A stretch of 64,000 nucleotides of DNA, from positions 39,848,246 to 39,912,245 of the forward strand of contig CM067343.1 of assembly GCA_034190875.2 (NCBI GenBank), written 5' to 3'. Of this stretch, positions 40,801 to 54,208 are shown piece after piece (position 1 is the first letter of the stretch; every line of letters starts with the position of its first letter). Source of the DNA: Urechis unicinctus. Lineage: Eukaryota; Annelida; Polychaeta; Xenopneusta; Urechidae. Under the pieces are notes generated by a model, which saw nothing but the letters and a program-made list of their open reading frames with translations, was not told the DNA's origin and ran no database searches. The position numbers and the translations under genes are program-made.

Positions 40801-42369
40801 GGAATAAACAGAAAAAAGTAATGTTTAAGCATTAATTCAGAGTATAAAAGGGAACATATAAATCGAAATTCCCCCAAAATATAATTTAACAGTACGCCAT
40901 ATATGCTTTAACATGTACTGGTACAAACACGATATGATTTTATATATCCGCAAAGATCGAAAGATTTCGCAAGCTGCCAGGATTTGAACCAGTGAGCTCT
41001 CGGACTGATGACAGACACCTTAACCACTAGACACATTTTGTCCCACCACCATCCCCAATAGTATTATCTAACCTGGATCATACCAGGCGGCAATACCATC
41101 CTCATTACATTATATGGTCAATATATGTATATATATTGCAAAATCTGACACATCTGTTGCTAGCATGCTTCACTCACATTAAGTCGCACATTTCTGTCAC
41201 ATCCTTGCATTCCATGAAGGTGTAATTTTTCGAATGTATTTATTTTCTACTTGAGGCGGCATCATATTTGACCCATTGAAGGGCAGTGAATTATTAATAT
41301 TCACCATCAGGGTTTCTATCAAATTCATAGTGATTAGATCTGTTAAATATTTTCTTCCCAATGTGCTTCACGTTATAACAATATACTCCATATCTCCGCC
41401 TTCTTCCAAGTAAACCAAGTGCATATTGTTCCATTTCAAACATGGATTCCAACTAATTAAGATTCATTGCATATGATATATTACATATATTTCGGCACAT
41501 TAAATTTGGCTGCAGCATGAACTGTTCTTGTCGGATCATGATATGAGCTCATTGTCCGCATGTCATCCTCGTTCTCATTTGATTTGGTGGAAAAAACAGA
41601 AAAAAGTAATGTTTAAGCATTAATTCAGAGTATAAAAAGGGAAACATAATAAATCGAAATTCCCCCAAAATATATTTAACAGTACGCCATATATGCTTTA
41701 ACATGTACTGGTACAAACACGATATGATTTTATATATCCCAAGATCGAAAAATTTCGCAAGCTGCCAGGATTTGAACCAGTGAGCTCTCGGACTGATGAC
41801 AGACACCTTAACCACTAGACTATTTTGTCCCACCACCATCCCCAATAGTATTATTTTACCTGGATCATACCAGGCGGCAATACCATCCTCATTACATTAT
41901 ATGGTCAATATATATATATTGCAAAATCTGACACATCTGTTGCTAGCATGCTTCACTCACATTAAGTCGCACATTTCTGTCACATCCTTGCATTCCATGA
42001 AGGTGTAATTTTTCGAATGTATTTATTTTCTACTTGAGGGCGGCATCATATTTGACCCATTGAAGGGCAGTGAATTATTAATATTCACCATCAGGGTTTC
42101 TATCAAATTCATAGTGATTAGATCTGTTAAATATTTTCTTCCCAATGTGCTTCACGTTATAACAATATACTCCATATCTCCGCCTGCTTCCAAGTAAACC
42201 AAGTGCATATTGTTCCATCTCAAACATGGATTCCAACTAATTAAGATTCATTGCATGTTATATATTAGATATATTTCGGCACATTAAATTGGCTGCAGCA
42301 TGAACTGTTCTTGTCGGATCATGATATGAGCTCATTGTCCGCTTGTCATCCTCGTTCTCATTTGATTGG

Positions 42370-45300
42370 TGGAATAAACAGAAAAAAAGTAATGTTTAAG
42401 CATTAATTGGAATAAAAAACATATAAAAAATTCCCCCAAAATGTTTAAGCATTACGCCATATACATGTACTGGTACAAACACGATATGATTTTATATATC
42501 CGCCAAGATCGAAAAATTTCGCAAGCTGCCAGGATTTGAACCAGTGAGCTCTCGGACTGATGACAGACACCTTAACCACTAGACTATTTTGTCCCACCAC
42601 CATCCCCAATAGTATTATTTTACCTGGATCATACCAGGCGGCAATACCATCCTCATTACATTATATGGTCAATATATATATATATTGCAAAACCTGACAC
42701 ATCTGTTGCTAGCATGCTTCACTCACATTAAGTCGCACATTTCTGTCACAACCTTGCATTCCATGAAGGTGTAATTTTTCGAATGTATTTATTTTCTACT
42801 TGAGGGCGACATCATATTTGACCCATTGAAGGGCAGTGAATTATTAATATTGACAATCACGGTTTCTATCAAATTCATAGTGATTAGATCTGTTAAATAT
42901 TTTCTTCCCAATGTGCTTCACGTTATAACAATATACTCCATATCTCCGCCTGCTTCCAAGTAAACCAAGTGCATATTGTTCCATTTCAATCATGGATTCC
43001 AACTAATTAAGATTCATTGCATATGATATATTACATATATTTCGGCACATTCAATTTGCTGCAGCATGAACTGTTCTTGTCGGATCATGATATGAGCTCA
43101 TTGTCCGCTTGTCATCCTCGTTCTCATTTGATTTGGTGGAATAAACAGAAAAAAGTAATGTTTAAGCATTAATTCAGAGTATAAAAGGGAACATATAAAT
43201 CGAAATTCCCCCAAAATATAATTTAACAGTACGCCATATATGCTTTAACATGTACTGGTACAAACACGATATGATTTTATATATCCGCAAAGATCGAAAG
43301 ATTTCGCAAGCTGCCAGGATTTGAACCAGTGAGCTCTCGGACTGATGACAGACACCTTAACCACTAGACACACATGTCCCACCACCATCCCCAATAGTAT
43401 TATCTAACCTGGATCATACCAGGCGGCAATACCATCCTCATTACATTATATGGTCAATATATGTATATATATTGCAAAATCTGACACATCTGTTGCTAGC
43501 ATGCTTCACTCACATTAAGTCGCACATTTCTGTCACATCCTTGCATTCCATGAAGGTGTAATTTTTCGAATGTATTTATTTTCTACTTGAGGGCGGCATC
43601 ATATTTGACCCATTGAAGGGCAGTGAATTATTAATATTCATCACCAGGGTTTTTATCAAATTCATTGTGATTAGATCTGTTAAATATTTTCTTCCCAATG
43701 TGCTTCACGTTATAACATTATACTCCATATCTCCGCCTGCTTCCAAGTAAACCAAGTGCATATTGTTCCATTTCAATCATGGATTCCAACTAATTAAGAT
43801 TCATTGCATATGATATATAACATATATTTCGGCACATTCAATTGGCTGCAGCATGAACTGTTCTTGTCGGATCATGATATGATATGAGCTCATTGTCCGA
43901 TTTTGGAATAATCATCCTGTTTATCATTTTAGTTTAAAAGGGAATAAAAATCGAAAAAAATAATATTTGTTTATAGCATTAATTACATTTTATACATCCG
44001 CCAAAGATCGAAAAATTTCGCAAGCTGCCAGGATTTGAACCAGTGAGCTCTCGGACTGATGACAGACACCTTAACCACTAGACTATTTTGTCCCACCACC
44101 ATCCCCAATAGTATTATTTTACCTGGATCATACCAGGCGGCAAAACCATCCTCATTACATTATATGGTCAATATATGTATATATATTGCAAAATCTGACA
44201 CATCTGTTGCTAGCATGCTTCACTCACATTAAGTCGCACATTTCTGTCACAATCCTTGCATTCCATGAAGGTGTAATTTTTCGAATGTATTTATTTTCTA
44301 CTTGAGGGCGGCATCATATTTGACCCATTGAAGGGCAGTGAATTATTAATATTCACCATCAGGGTTTCTATCAAATTCATAGTGATTAGATCTGTTAAAT
44401 ATTTTCTTCCCAATGTGCTTCACGTTATAACAATATACTCCATATCTCCGCCTGCTTCCAAGTAAACCAAGTGCATATTGTTCCATTTCAATCATGGATT
44501 CCAACTAATTAAGATTCATTGCATATGATATATTACATATATTTCGGCACATTCAATTGCTGCAGCATGAACTGTTCTTGTCGGATCATGATATGAGCTC
44601 ATTGTCCGCTTGTCATCCTCGTTATCATTTTAATTTGGTGAATAAAAGAAAAACATGTTTAAAAAAAGTCGAAATGTTTCGAAATACCCCCAAAATATAA
44701 TTTAACATACGCCATATATGCTTTTACATGTACTGGTACAAACACGATATGAATATCCGCCAAGATCGAAAAATTTCGCAAGCTGCCAGGATTTGAACCA
44801 GTGAGCTCTCGGACTGATGACAGACATTTAACCACTAGACTATTTTGTCCCACCACCATCCCAAATACTATTATTTTACCTGGATCATACCAGGCGGCAA
44901 TACCATCCTCATTACATGATATGGTCAATATATATATATATATTGCAAAATCTGACACATCTGTTGCTAGCATGCTTCACTCACATTAAGTCGCACATTT
45001 CTGTCACATCCTTGCATTCCATGAAGTGTGTAATTTTTCGAATGTATTTATTTTCTACTTGAGGGCGGCATCATATTTGACCCATTGAAGGGCAGTGAAT
45101 TATTAATATTCACCACCAGGGTTTCTATCAAATTCATAGTGATTAGATCTGTTAAATATTTTCTTCCCAATGTGCTTCACGTTATAACAATATACTCCAT
45201 ATCTCCGCCTGCTTCCAAGTAAACCAAGTGCATATTGTTCCATCTCAAACATGGATTCCAACTAATTAAGATTCATTGCATATGATATATTACATATATT

Positions 45301-45990
45301 TCGGCACATTCAATTTGCTGCAGCATGAACTGTTCTTGTCGGATCATGATATGAGCTCATTGTCCGCTTGTCATCCTCGTTCTGCTATTTGGTGGAATAA
45401 CAGAAAAAAAAGTAATGTTTAAGCATTAATTCAGTCGAAAAGGGAACATATAAATCGAAATTCCCCCAAAATATAATTTAACAGTACGCCATATATGCTT
45501 TAACATGTACTGGTACAAACACGATATGATTTTATATATCCCAAAGATCGAAAAATTTCGCAAGCTGCCAGGATTTGAACCAGTGAGCTCTCGGACTGAT
45601 GACAGACACCTTAACCACTAGACATATTTTGTCCCACCACCATCCCCAATAGTATTATTTAACCTGGATCATACCAGGCGGCAATACCATCCTCATTACA
45701 TTATATGGTCAATATATGATTATATATATTGCAAAATCTGACACATCTGTTGCTAGCATGCTTCACTCACATTAAGTCGCACATTTCTGTCACATCCTTG
45801 CATTCCATGAAGGTGTAATTTTTCGAATGTATTTATTTTCTACTTGAGGGCGGCATCATATTTGACCCATTGAAGGGCAGTGAATTATTAATATTCACCA
45901 TCAGGGTTTCTATCAAATTCATAGTGATTAGATTTGTGTTAAATATTTTTTGTAGCTTCACGTTCATCCATACTCATCTCCGCCTCTTCC
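42370..45990. repeat. Array units with scrambled mid-segment
   Basis: In this part of the array the segment between TTCTCATTT and CGCCAAGATCG is deleted or scrambled in consecutive units (42370-42470, 43885-44000, 44630-44760, 45380-45440), and a second site is altered at 45935-45990. The tRNA-like core and the rest of the unit are unchanged, apart from a small deletion at about 44826 in one core. The damage is clustered at one position in the unit. Confidence 0.75.
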
Positions 45991-46099
45991 AAGTAAACCA
46001 AGTGCATATTGTTCCATCTCAAACATGGATTCCAACTAATTAAGATTCATTGCATATGATATATTACATATATTTCGGCACATTAAATTGGCTGCAGCA

Positions 46100-49000
46100 T
46101 GAACTGTTCTTGTCGGATCATGATATGAGCTCATTGTCCGCATGTCATCCTCGTTATCATTTAATTTGATGGAATAAACAGAAAAAAGTAATGTTTAAGC
46201 ATTAATGCAGAGTCGAAAAGGGAACATATAAATCGAAATACCTCCAAAATATAATTTAACAGTACGCCATATATGCTTTTACATGTACTGGTACAAACAC
46301 GATTGATTTAATATATCCACCAAGATCGAAAAATTTCGCAAGCTGCCAGGATTTGAACCAGTGAGCTCTCGAACTGATGACAGACACCTTAACCACAAGA
46401 CTATTTTGTCCCACCACCATCCCCAATAGTATTATTTTACCTGGATCATACCAGGCGGCAATACCATCCTCATTACATTATATGGTCAATATATATATAT
46501 ATATTGCAAAATCTGACACATCTGTTGCTAGCATGCTTCACTCACATTAGGTCGCACATTTCTGTCACATCCTTGCATTCCATGAAGGTGTAATTTTTCG
46601 AATGTATTTATTTTCTACTTGAGGGCGGCATCATATTTGACCCATTGAAGGGCAGTGAATTATTAATATTCACCACCAGGGTTTCTATCAAATTCAGAGT
46701 GATTAGATCTGTTAAATATTTTCTTCCCAATGTGCTTCACGTTATAACAATATACTCCATATCTCCGCCTGCTTCCAAGTAAACCAAGTGCATATTGTTC
46801 CATTTCAATCATGGATTCCAACTAATTAAGATTCATTGCATATGATATATTACATATATTTCGGCACATTCAATTGGCTGCAGCATGAACTGTTCTTGTC
46901 GGATCATGATATGAGCTCATTGTCCGCTTATCATCCTCGTTATCATTTAATTGGGCGGAATAAACGGAAAAAAATAATGTTTAAGCATTAATTCAGAGTA
47001 GAAAAGGGAACATGTAAATCGAAATTCCTCCAAAATATAATTTAGCAGTACGCCATATATGCTTTACATGTACTGGTACAAACACGATATGATTTTATAT
47101 ATCCGCCAAGATCGAACAATTTCGCAGGCTGCCAGGATTTTGAACCCGTGAGCTCTCGGACTGATGACAGACACCTTAACCACTAGACTATTTTGTCCCA
47201 CCACCATCCCCAATAGTATTATTTTACCTGGATCATACCAGGCGGCAATACCATCCTCATTACATTATATGGTCATATATATATATATTGCAAAACCTGA
47301 CACATCTGTTGCTAGCATGCTTCACTCACATTAAGTCGCACATTTCTGTCACAACCTTGCATTCCATGAAGGTGTAATTTTTCGAATGTATTTATTTTCT
47401 ACTTGAGGGCGACATCATATTTGACCCATTGAAGGGCAGTGAATTATTAATATTGACAATCACGGTTTCTATCAATTCATAGTGATTAGATCTGTTAAAT
47501 ATTTTCTTCCCAATGTGCTTCACGTTATAACAATATACTCCATATCTCCGCCTGCTTCCAAGTAAACCAAGTGCATATTGTTCCATTTCAATCATGGATT
47601 CCAACTAATTAAGATTCATTGCATATGATATATTACATATATTTCGGCACATTCAATTTGCTGCAGCATGAACTGTTCTTGTCGGATCATGATATGAGCT
47701 CATTGTCCGCTTGTCATCCTCGTTCTCATTTGATTTGGTGGAATAAACAGAAAAAGTAATGTTTAAGCATTAATTCAGAGTATAAAAGGGAACATATAAA
47801 TCGAAATTCCCCCAAAATATAATTTAACAGTACGCCATATATGCTTTAACATGTACTGGTACAAACACGATATGATTTTATATATCCGCAAAGATCGAAA
47901 GATTTCGCAAGCTGCCAGGATTTGAACCAGTGAGCTCTCGGACTGATGACAGACACCTTAACCACTAGACACACATGTCCCACCACCATCCCCAATAGTA
48001 TTATCTAACCTGGATCATACCAGGCGGCAATACCATCCTCATTACATTATATGGTCAATATATGTATATATATTGCAAAATCTGACACATCTGTTGCTAG
48101 CATGCTTCACTCACATTAAGTCGCACATTTCTGTCACATCCTTGCATTCCATGAAGGTGTAATTTTTCGAATGTATTTATTTTCTACTTGAGAGCGGCAT
48201 CATATTTGATCCATTGAAGGGCAGTGAATTATTAATATTCACCATCAGGGTTTCTATCAAATTCATAGTGATTAGATTTGTTAAATATTTTCTTCCCAAT
48301 TAGCTTCACGTCATAACAATTTACTTCATATCTCCGCCTTCTTCCAAGTAAACCAAGTGCATATTGTTCCATCTCAAACATGGATTCCAACTAATTAAGA
48401 TTCATTGCATATAATATATTACATATATTTCGGCACATTAAATTGGCTGCAGCATGAACTGTTCTTGTCGGATCATGATATGAGCTCATTGTCCGCATGT
48501 CATCCTCGTTCTCATTTAATTTGATGGAATAAACAGAAAAAAGTAATGTTTAAGCATTAATTACATGTACATCCGCCAAGATCGAAAAATTTCGCAAGCT
48601 GCCAGGATTTGAACCAGTGAGCTCTCGGACTGATGACAGACACCTTAACCACTAGACTATTTTGTCCCACCACCATCCCCAATAGTATTATTTTACCTGG
48701 ATCATACCAGGCGGCAATACCATCCTCATTACATTATATGGGTCAATATATATATATTGCAAAACCTGACACATCTGTTGCTAGCATGCTTCACTCACAT
48801 TAAGTCGCACATTTCTGTCACAACCTTGCATTCCATGAAGGTGTAATTTTTCGAATGTATTTATTTTCTACTTGAGGGCGACATCATATTTGACCCATTG
48901 AAGGGCAGTGAATTATTAATATTGACAATCACGGTTTCTATCAAATTCATAGTGATTAGATCTGTTAAATATTTTCTTCCCAATGTGCTTCACGTTATAA

Positions 49001-52000
49001 CAATATACTCCATATCTCCGCCTGCTTCCAAGTAAACCAAGTGCATATTGTTCCATTTCAATCATGGATTCCAACTAATTAAGATTCATTGCATATGATA
49101 TATTACATATATTTCGGCACATTCAATTTGCTGCAGCATGAACTGTTCTTGTCGGATCATGATATGAGCTCATTGTCCGCTTGTCATCCTCGTTCTCATT
49201 TGATTTGGTGGAATAAACAGAAAAAAGTAATGTTTAAGCATAATTCAGAGTATAAAAGGGAACATATAAATCGAAATTCCCCCAAAATATAATTTAACAG
49301 TACGCCATATATGCTTTAACATGTACTGGTACAAACACGATATGATTTTATATATCCGCAAAGATCGAAAGATTTCGCAAGCTGCCAGGATTTGAACCAG
49401 TGAGCTCTCGGACTGATGACAGACACCTTAACCACTAGACACACATGTCCCACCACCATCCCCAATAGTATTATCTAACCTGGATCATACCAGGCGGCAA
49501 TACCATCCTCATTACATTATATGGTCAATATATGTATATATATTGCAAAATCTGACACATCTGTTGCTAGCATGCTTCACTCACATTAAGTCGCACATTT
49601 CTGTCACATCCTTGCATTCCATGAAGGTGTAATTTTTCGAATGTATTTATTTTCTACTTGAGGGCGGCATCATATTTGACCCATTGAAGGGCAGTGAATT
49701 ATTAATATTCATCACCAGGGTTTTTATCAAATTCATTGTGATTAGATCTGTTAAATATTTTCTTCCCAATGTGCTTCACGTTATAACATTATACTCCAAA
49801 TCTCCGCCTGCTTCCAAGTAAACCAAGTGCATATTGTTCCATTTCAATCATGGATTCCAACTAATTAAGATTCATTGCATATGATATATAACATATATTT
49901 CGGCACATTCAATTGGCTGCAGCATGAACTGTTCTTGTCGGATCATGATATGAGCTCATTGTCCGCTTATCATCCTCGTTATCATTTTATTTTGCGGAAT
50001 AAACAGAAAAAAGTAATGTTTAAGCATTAATTACATGTACATCCGCCAAAATCGAAAAATTTCGCAAGCTGCCAGGATTTGAACCAGTGAGCTCTCGGAC
50101 TGATGACAGACACCTTAACCACTAGACTATTTTGTCCCACCACCATCCCCAATAGTATTATTTTACCTGGATCATACCAGGCGGCAATACCATCCTCATT
50201 ACATTATATGGTCAATATATATATATATATTGCAAAATCTGACACATCTGTTGCTAGCATGCTTCACTCACATTAAGTCGCACATTTCTGTCACAACCTT
50301 GCATTCCATGAAGGTGTAATTTTTCGAATGTATTTATTTTCTACTTGAGGGCGACATCATATTTGACCCATTGAAGGGCAGTGAATTATTAATATTGACA
50401 ATCACGGGTTTCTATCAAATTCATAGTGATTAGATCTGTTAAATATTTTCTTCCCAATGTGCTTCACGTTATAACAATATACTCCATATCTCCGCCTGCT
50501 TCCAAGTAAACCAAGTGCATATTGTTCCATTTCAATCATGGATTCCAACTAATTAAGATTCATTGCATATGATATATTACATATATTTCGGCACATTCAA
50601 TTTGCTGCAGCATGAACTGTTCTTGTCGGATCATGATATGAGCTCATTGTCCGCTTGTCATCCTCGTTCTCATTTGATTTGGTGGAATAAACAGAAAAAA
50701 GTAATGTTTAAGCATTAATTCAGAGTATAAAAGGGAACATATAAATCGAAATTCCCCCCAAATATAATTTAACAGTACGCCATATATGCTTTAACATGTA
50801 CTGGTACAAACACGATATGATTTTATATATCCGCAAAGATCGAAAGATTTCGCAAGCTGCCAGGATTTGAACCAGTGAGCTCTCGGACTGATGACAGACA
50901 CCTTAACCACTAGACACACATGTCCCACCACCACCATCCCCAATAGTATTATCTAACCTGGATCATACCAGGCGGCAATACCATCCTCATTACATTATAT
51001 GGTCAATATATGTATATATATTGCAAAATCTGACACATCTGTTGCTAGCATGCTTCACTCACATTAAGTCGCACATTTCTGTCACATCCTTGCATTCCAT
51101 GAAGTGTGTAATTTTTCGAATGTATTTATTTTCTACTTGAGAGCGGCATCATATTTGACCCATTGAAGGGCAGTGAATTATTAATATTCACCATCAGGGT
51201 TTCTATCAAATTCATAGTGATTAGATTTGTTAAATATTTTCTTCCCAATTAGCTTCACGTCATAACAATTTACTTCATATCTCCGCCTTCTTCCAAGTAA
51301 ACCAAGTGCATATTGTTCCATCTCAAACATGGATTCCAACTAATTAAGATTCATTGCATATAATATATTACATATATTTCGGCACATTAAATTGGCTGCA
51401 GCATGAACTGTTCTTGTCGGATCATGATATGAGCTCATTGTCCGCATGTCATCCTCGTTCTCATTTAATTTGATGGAATAAACAGAAAAAAGTAATGTTT
51501 AAGCATTAATGCAGAGTCGAAAAGGGAACATATAAATCGAAATACCTCCAAAATATAATTTAACAGTACGCCATATATGCTTTTACATGTACTGGTACAA
51601 ACACGATTTGATTTAATATTTCCACCAAGATCGAAAAATTTCGCAAGCTGCCAGGATTTGAACCAGTGAGCTCTCGAACTGATGACAGACACCTTAACCA
51701 CAAGACTATTTTGTCCCACCACCATCCCCAATAGTATTATTTTACCTGGATCATACCAGGCGGCAATACCATCCTCATTACATTATATGGTCAATATATA
51801 TATATATATTGCAAAATCTGACACATCTGTTGCTAGCATGCTTCACTCACATTAGGTCGCACATTTCTGTCACATCCTTGCATTCCATGAAGGTGTAATT
51901 TTTCGAATGTATTTATTTTCTACTTGAGGGCGGCATCATATTTGACCCATTGAAGGGCAGTGAATTATTAATATTCACCACCAGGGTTTCTATCAAATTC

Positions 52001-53050
52001 AGAGTGATTAGATCTGTTAAATATTTTCTTCCCAATGTGCTTCACGTTATAACAATATACTCCATATCTCCGCCTGCTTCCAAGTAAACCAAGTGCATAT
52101 TGTTCCATTTCAATCATGGATTCCAACTAATTAAGATTCATTGCATATGATATATTACATATATTTCGGCACATTCAATTGGCTGCAGCATGAACTGTTC
52201 TTGTCGGATCATGATATGAGCTCATTGTCCGCTTATCATCCTCGTTATCATTTAATTGGGCGGAATAAACGGAAAAAAATAATGTTTAAGCAATAATTCA
52301 GAGTAGAAAAGGGAACATGTAAATCGAAATTCCTCCAAAATATAATTTAGCAGTACGCCATATATGCTTTTACATGTACTGGTACAAACACGATATGATT
52401 TTATATATCCGCCAAGATCGAACAATTTCGCAGGCTGCCAGGATTTGAACCCGTGAGCTCTCGGACTGATGACAGACACCTTAACCACTAGACTATTTTG
52501 TCCCACCACCATCCCCAATAGTATTATTTTACCTGGATCATACCAGGCGGCAATACCATCCTCATTACATTATATGGTCAATATATATATATTGCAAAAC
52601 CTGACACATCTGTTGCTAGCATGCTTCACTCACATTAAGTCGCACATTTCTGTCACAACCTTGCATTCCATGAAGGTGTAATTTTTCGAATGTATTTATT
52701 TTCTACTTGAGGGCGACATCATATTTGACCCATTGAAGGGCAGTGAATTATTAATATTGACAATCACGGTTTCTATCAAATTCATAGTGATTAGATCTGT
52801 TAAATATTTTCTTCCCAATGTGCTTCACGTTATAACAATATACTCCATATCTCCGCCTGCTTCCAAGTAAACCAAGTGCATATTGTTCCATTTCAATCAT
52901 GGATTCCAACTAATTAAGATTCATTGCATATGATATATTACATATATTTCGGCACATTCAATTTGCTGCAGCATGAACTGTTCTTGTCGGATCATGATAT
53001 GAGCTCATTGTCCGCTTGTCATCCTCGTTCTCATTTAATTTGGTGGAATA
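46100..53050. repeat. 5.3-kb offset block duplication within the array
   Basis: Unit pair 46349/47135 and unit pair 51655/52441 are both 5306 bases apart. They share rare variants found nowhere else: CATTAGGTCGCAC (46547, 51853), TTCAGAGTGATT (46695, 51998), TTAATTGGGCGGAATAAACG (46948, 52253) and AGGCTGCC with ACCCGTGAG in the tRNA-like core. This indicates a recent block copy by unequal exchange. Confidence 0.8.
47918..50873. repeat. Second higher-order repeat, 1.47-kb dimer
   Basis: Spacings alternate 687, 783, 687, 788. The short units ending at 48605 and 50075 share the same deletion junction (TTAATTACATGTACATCCGC). The units at 47918, 49388 and 50863 share the ACACACATGT A-box variant and the AAAGATTTCGC variant. 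The distance 48605 to 50075 is exactly one 1470-base dimer. Confidence 0.8.
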
Positions 53051-53224
53051 ATCAGAAAAAAGTAATGTTTAAGCATTAATTCAGTGTATGAAAGGGAACA
53101 TATAAATCGAAATACCTCCAAAATATAATTTAAACAGTACGCCATATATGCTTTTACATGTACTGGTACAAACACGATATGATTTTATATATCCGCGAAG
53201 ATCGAAAAATTTCGCAAGCTGCCA

Positions 53225-53415
53225 GGATATGAACCAGTGAGCTCTCGGACTGATGACAGACACCTGGATCATACCAGGCGGCAATACCATCCTCATTACA
53301 TTATATGGTCAATCTGACACATCTGTTGCTAGCATGCTTCACTCACATTAAGTCGCACATTTCTGTCACATCCTTGCATTCCATGAAGGTGTAATTTTTC
53401 GAATGTATTTATTTT
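53225..53415. repeat. Truncated last unit of the array
   Basis: The B box is mutated (GGATATGAACC on the plus strand). The sequence jumps from GACAGACACC straight to TGGATCATACC, removing the A box and its upstream flank. The (TA)n block is also lost. Similarity ends after GAATGTATTTATTTT at about 53415. Confidence 0.85.
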
Positions 53416-54208
53416 TTACAATATGAAAAATCATTTTCTAATTTGGCTAAGCCTGCATCAGTGAAAGCATTGTACAATACAGTGGTTCTGTAAATATCAC
53501 AATGGCATGCTACATCAAACTATTATACCTTTTTGGGTGAATTATAGACAATATGTATTAGTCGGGTTACATAGCATATTTAGAGAAATATTCGTCTACT
53601 TCAAACGTATTGCCTATTTTGCCCCAGATGATTGTAATTTCCTTATGAACTGAATTGTCACGTACCAACAAATGTAAAATAAAAGACTTGCTTTAAGATT
53701 GTTTAAAAATTGATGGTATATGCGCCAGATTACCAATGCATTGACATTAAAAAAAAAGATGTTTACATGAAATATATAAATCAAATATTCAGAAGTCCTT
53801 GTTGTAGCCAATCGATGCCTTATACCACTGACCCCAAATAGCATGTCCACTTCAGTACATTTAACGTGTAGTGTGACAATGTAGGAGACGGTGCAACAGT
53901 GTCGCTATCTATATGATGCATCTACATAAAACCTATATGTGCTTTATCAACATTGACCAGCAATTCCACTGATATTTTAAAACATCTGTTAGGTAAGGTT
54001 TATTATTGTTATCTATTATTTGTGATTTAACAGTGTTCATACAGGATAATCAGCAGTAGTCAAATGTAATTATAGCTTGATAGTTTCCCTCTTCAGATGA
54101 ATACATGCGGTTGTTTTCATTACGCTATGTGGGATTAGTTTTAGCATTGATTAAGTTTATAGATTATCTAATCAAATCACGTATTCCGATTTTAATTTCG
54201 GCTTTCAG
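53416..54208. other. Unassigned spacer
   Basis: Unique AT-rich sequence. I see no exon or repeat partner in the window. The last bases (GCTTTCAG, ending 54208) form a plausible splice acceptor for the relic that follows. Confidence 0.4.

Larger units (their letters stand above)
30271..53415. repeat. Tandem array, 30 direct units of about 787 bp with tRNA-like core
   Basis: The landmark GGATTTGAACC (the B box on the minus strand) starts at 30751, 31536, 32321, 33104, 33891, 34677, 35466, 36255, 37042, 37833, 38615, 39409, 40193, 40980, 41768, 42532, 43317, 44031, 44789, 45571, 46349, 47135, 47918, 48605, 49388, 50075, 50863, 51655 and 52441. A degenerate copy (GGATATGAACC) is at 53225. Spacing is mostly 782-794; short units are 687 (twice), 714, 758 and 764. 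Each unit also holds a variable (TA)n beside GCAAAA. Units are very similar to one another, far more so than the family L copies. The array is bounded by an inverted repeat on the left and a truncated unit on the right. The 88-codon minus frames in each unit are translations of the tRNA-like part, not genes. Confidence 0.95.

Noticed and set aside
31347..53296. Repeated 88-codon minus-strand frames (starting MGMVVGQNSLVVKV) and 70-codon plus-strand frames in the array
   Set aside because: They are translations of the tRNA-like core and its flank. They break in many units by indels, lie on both strands over the same bases, and follow the unit rather than a protein.
30271..53415. CRISPR array or bacterial repeat
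   Set aside because: The period is about 787 bases, there are no unique spacers, and the surroundings are animal-type DNA.
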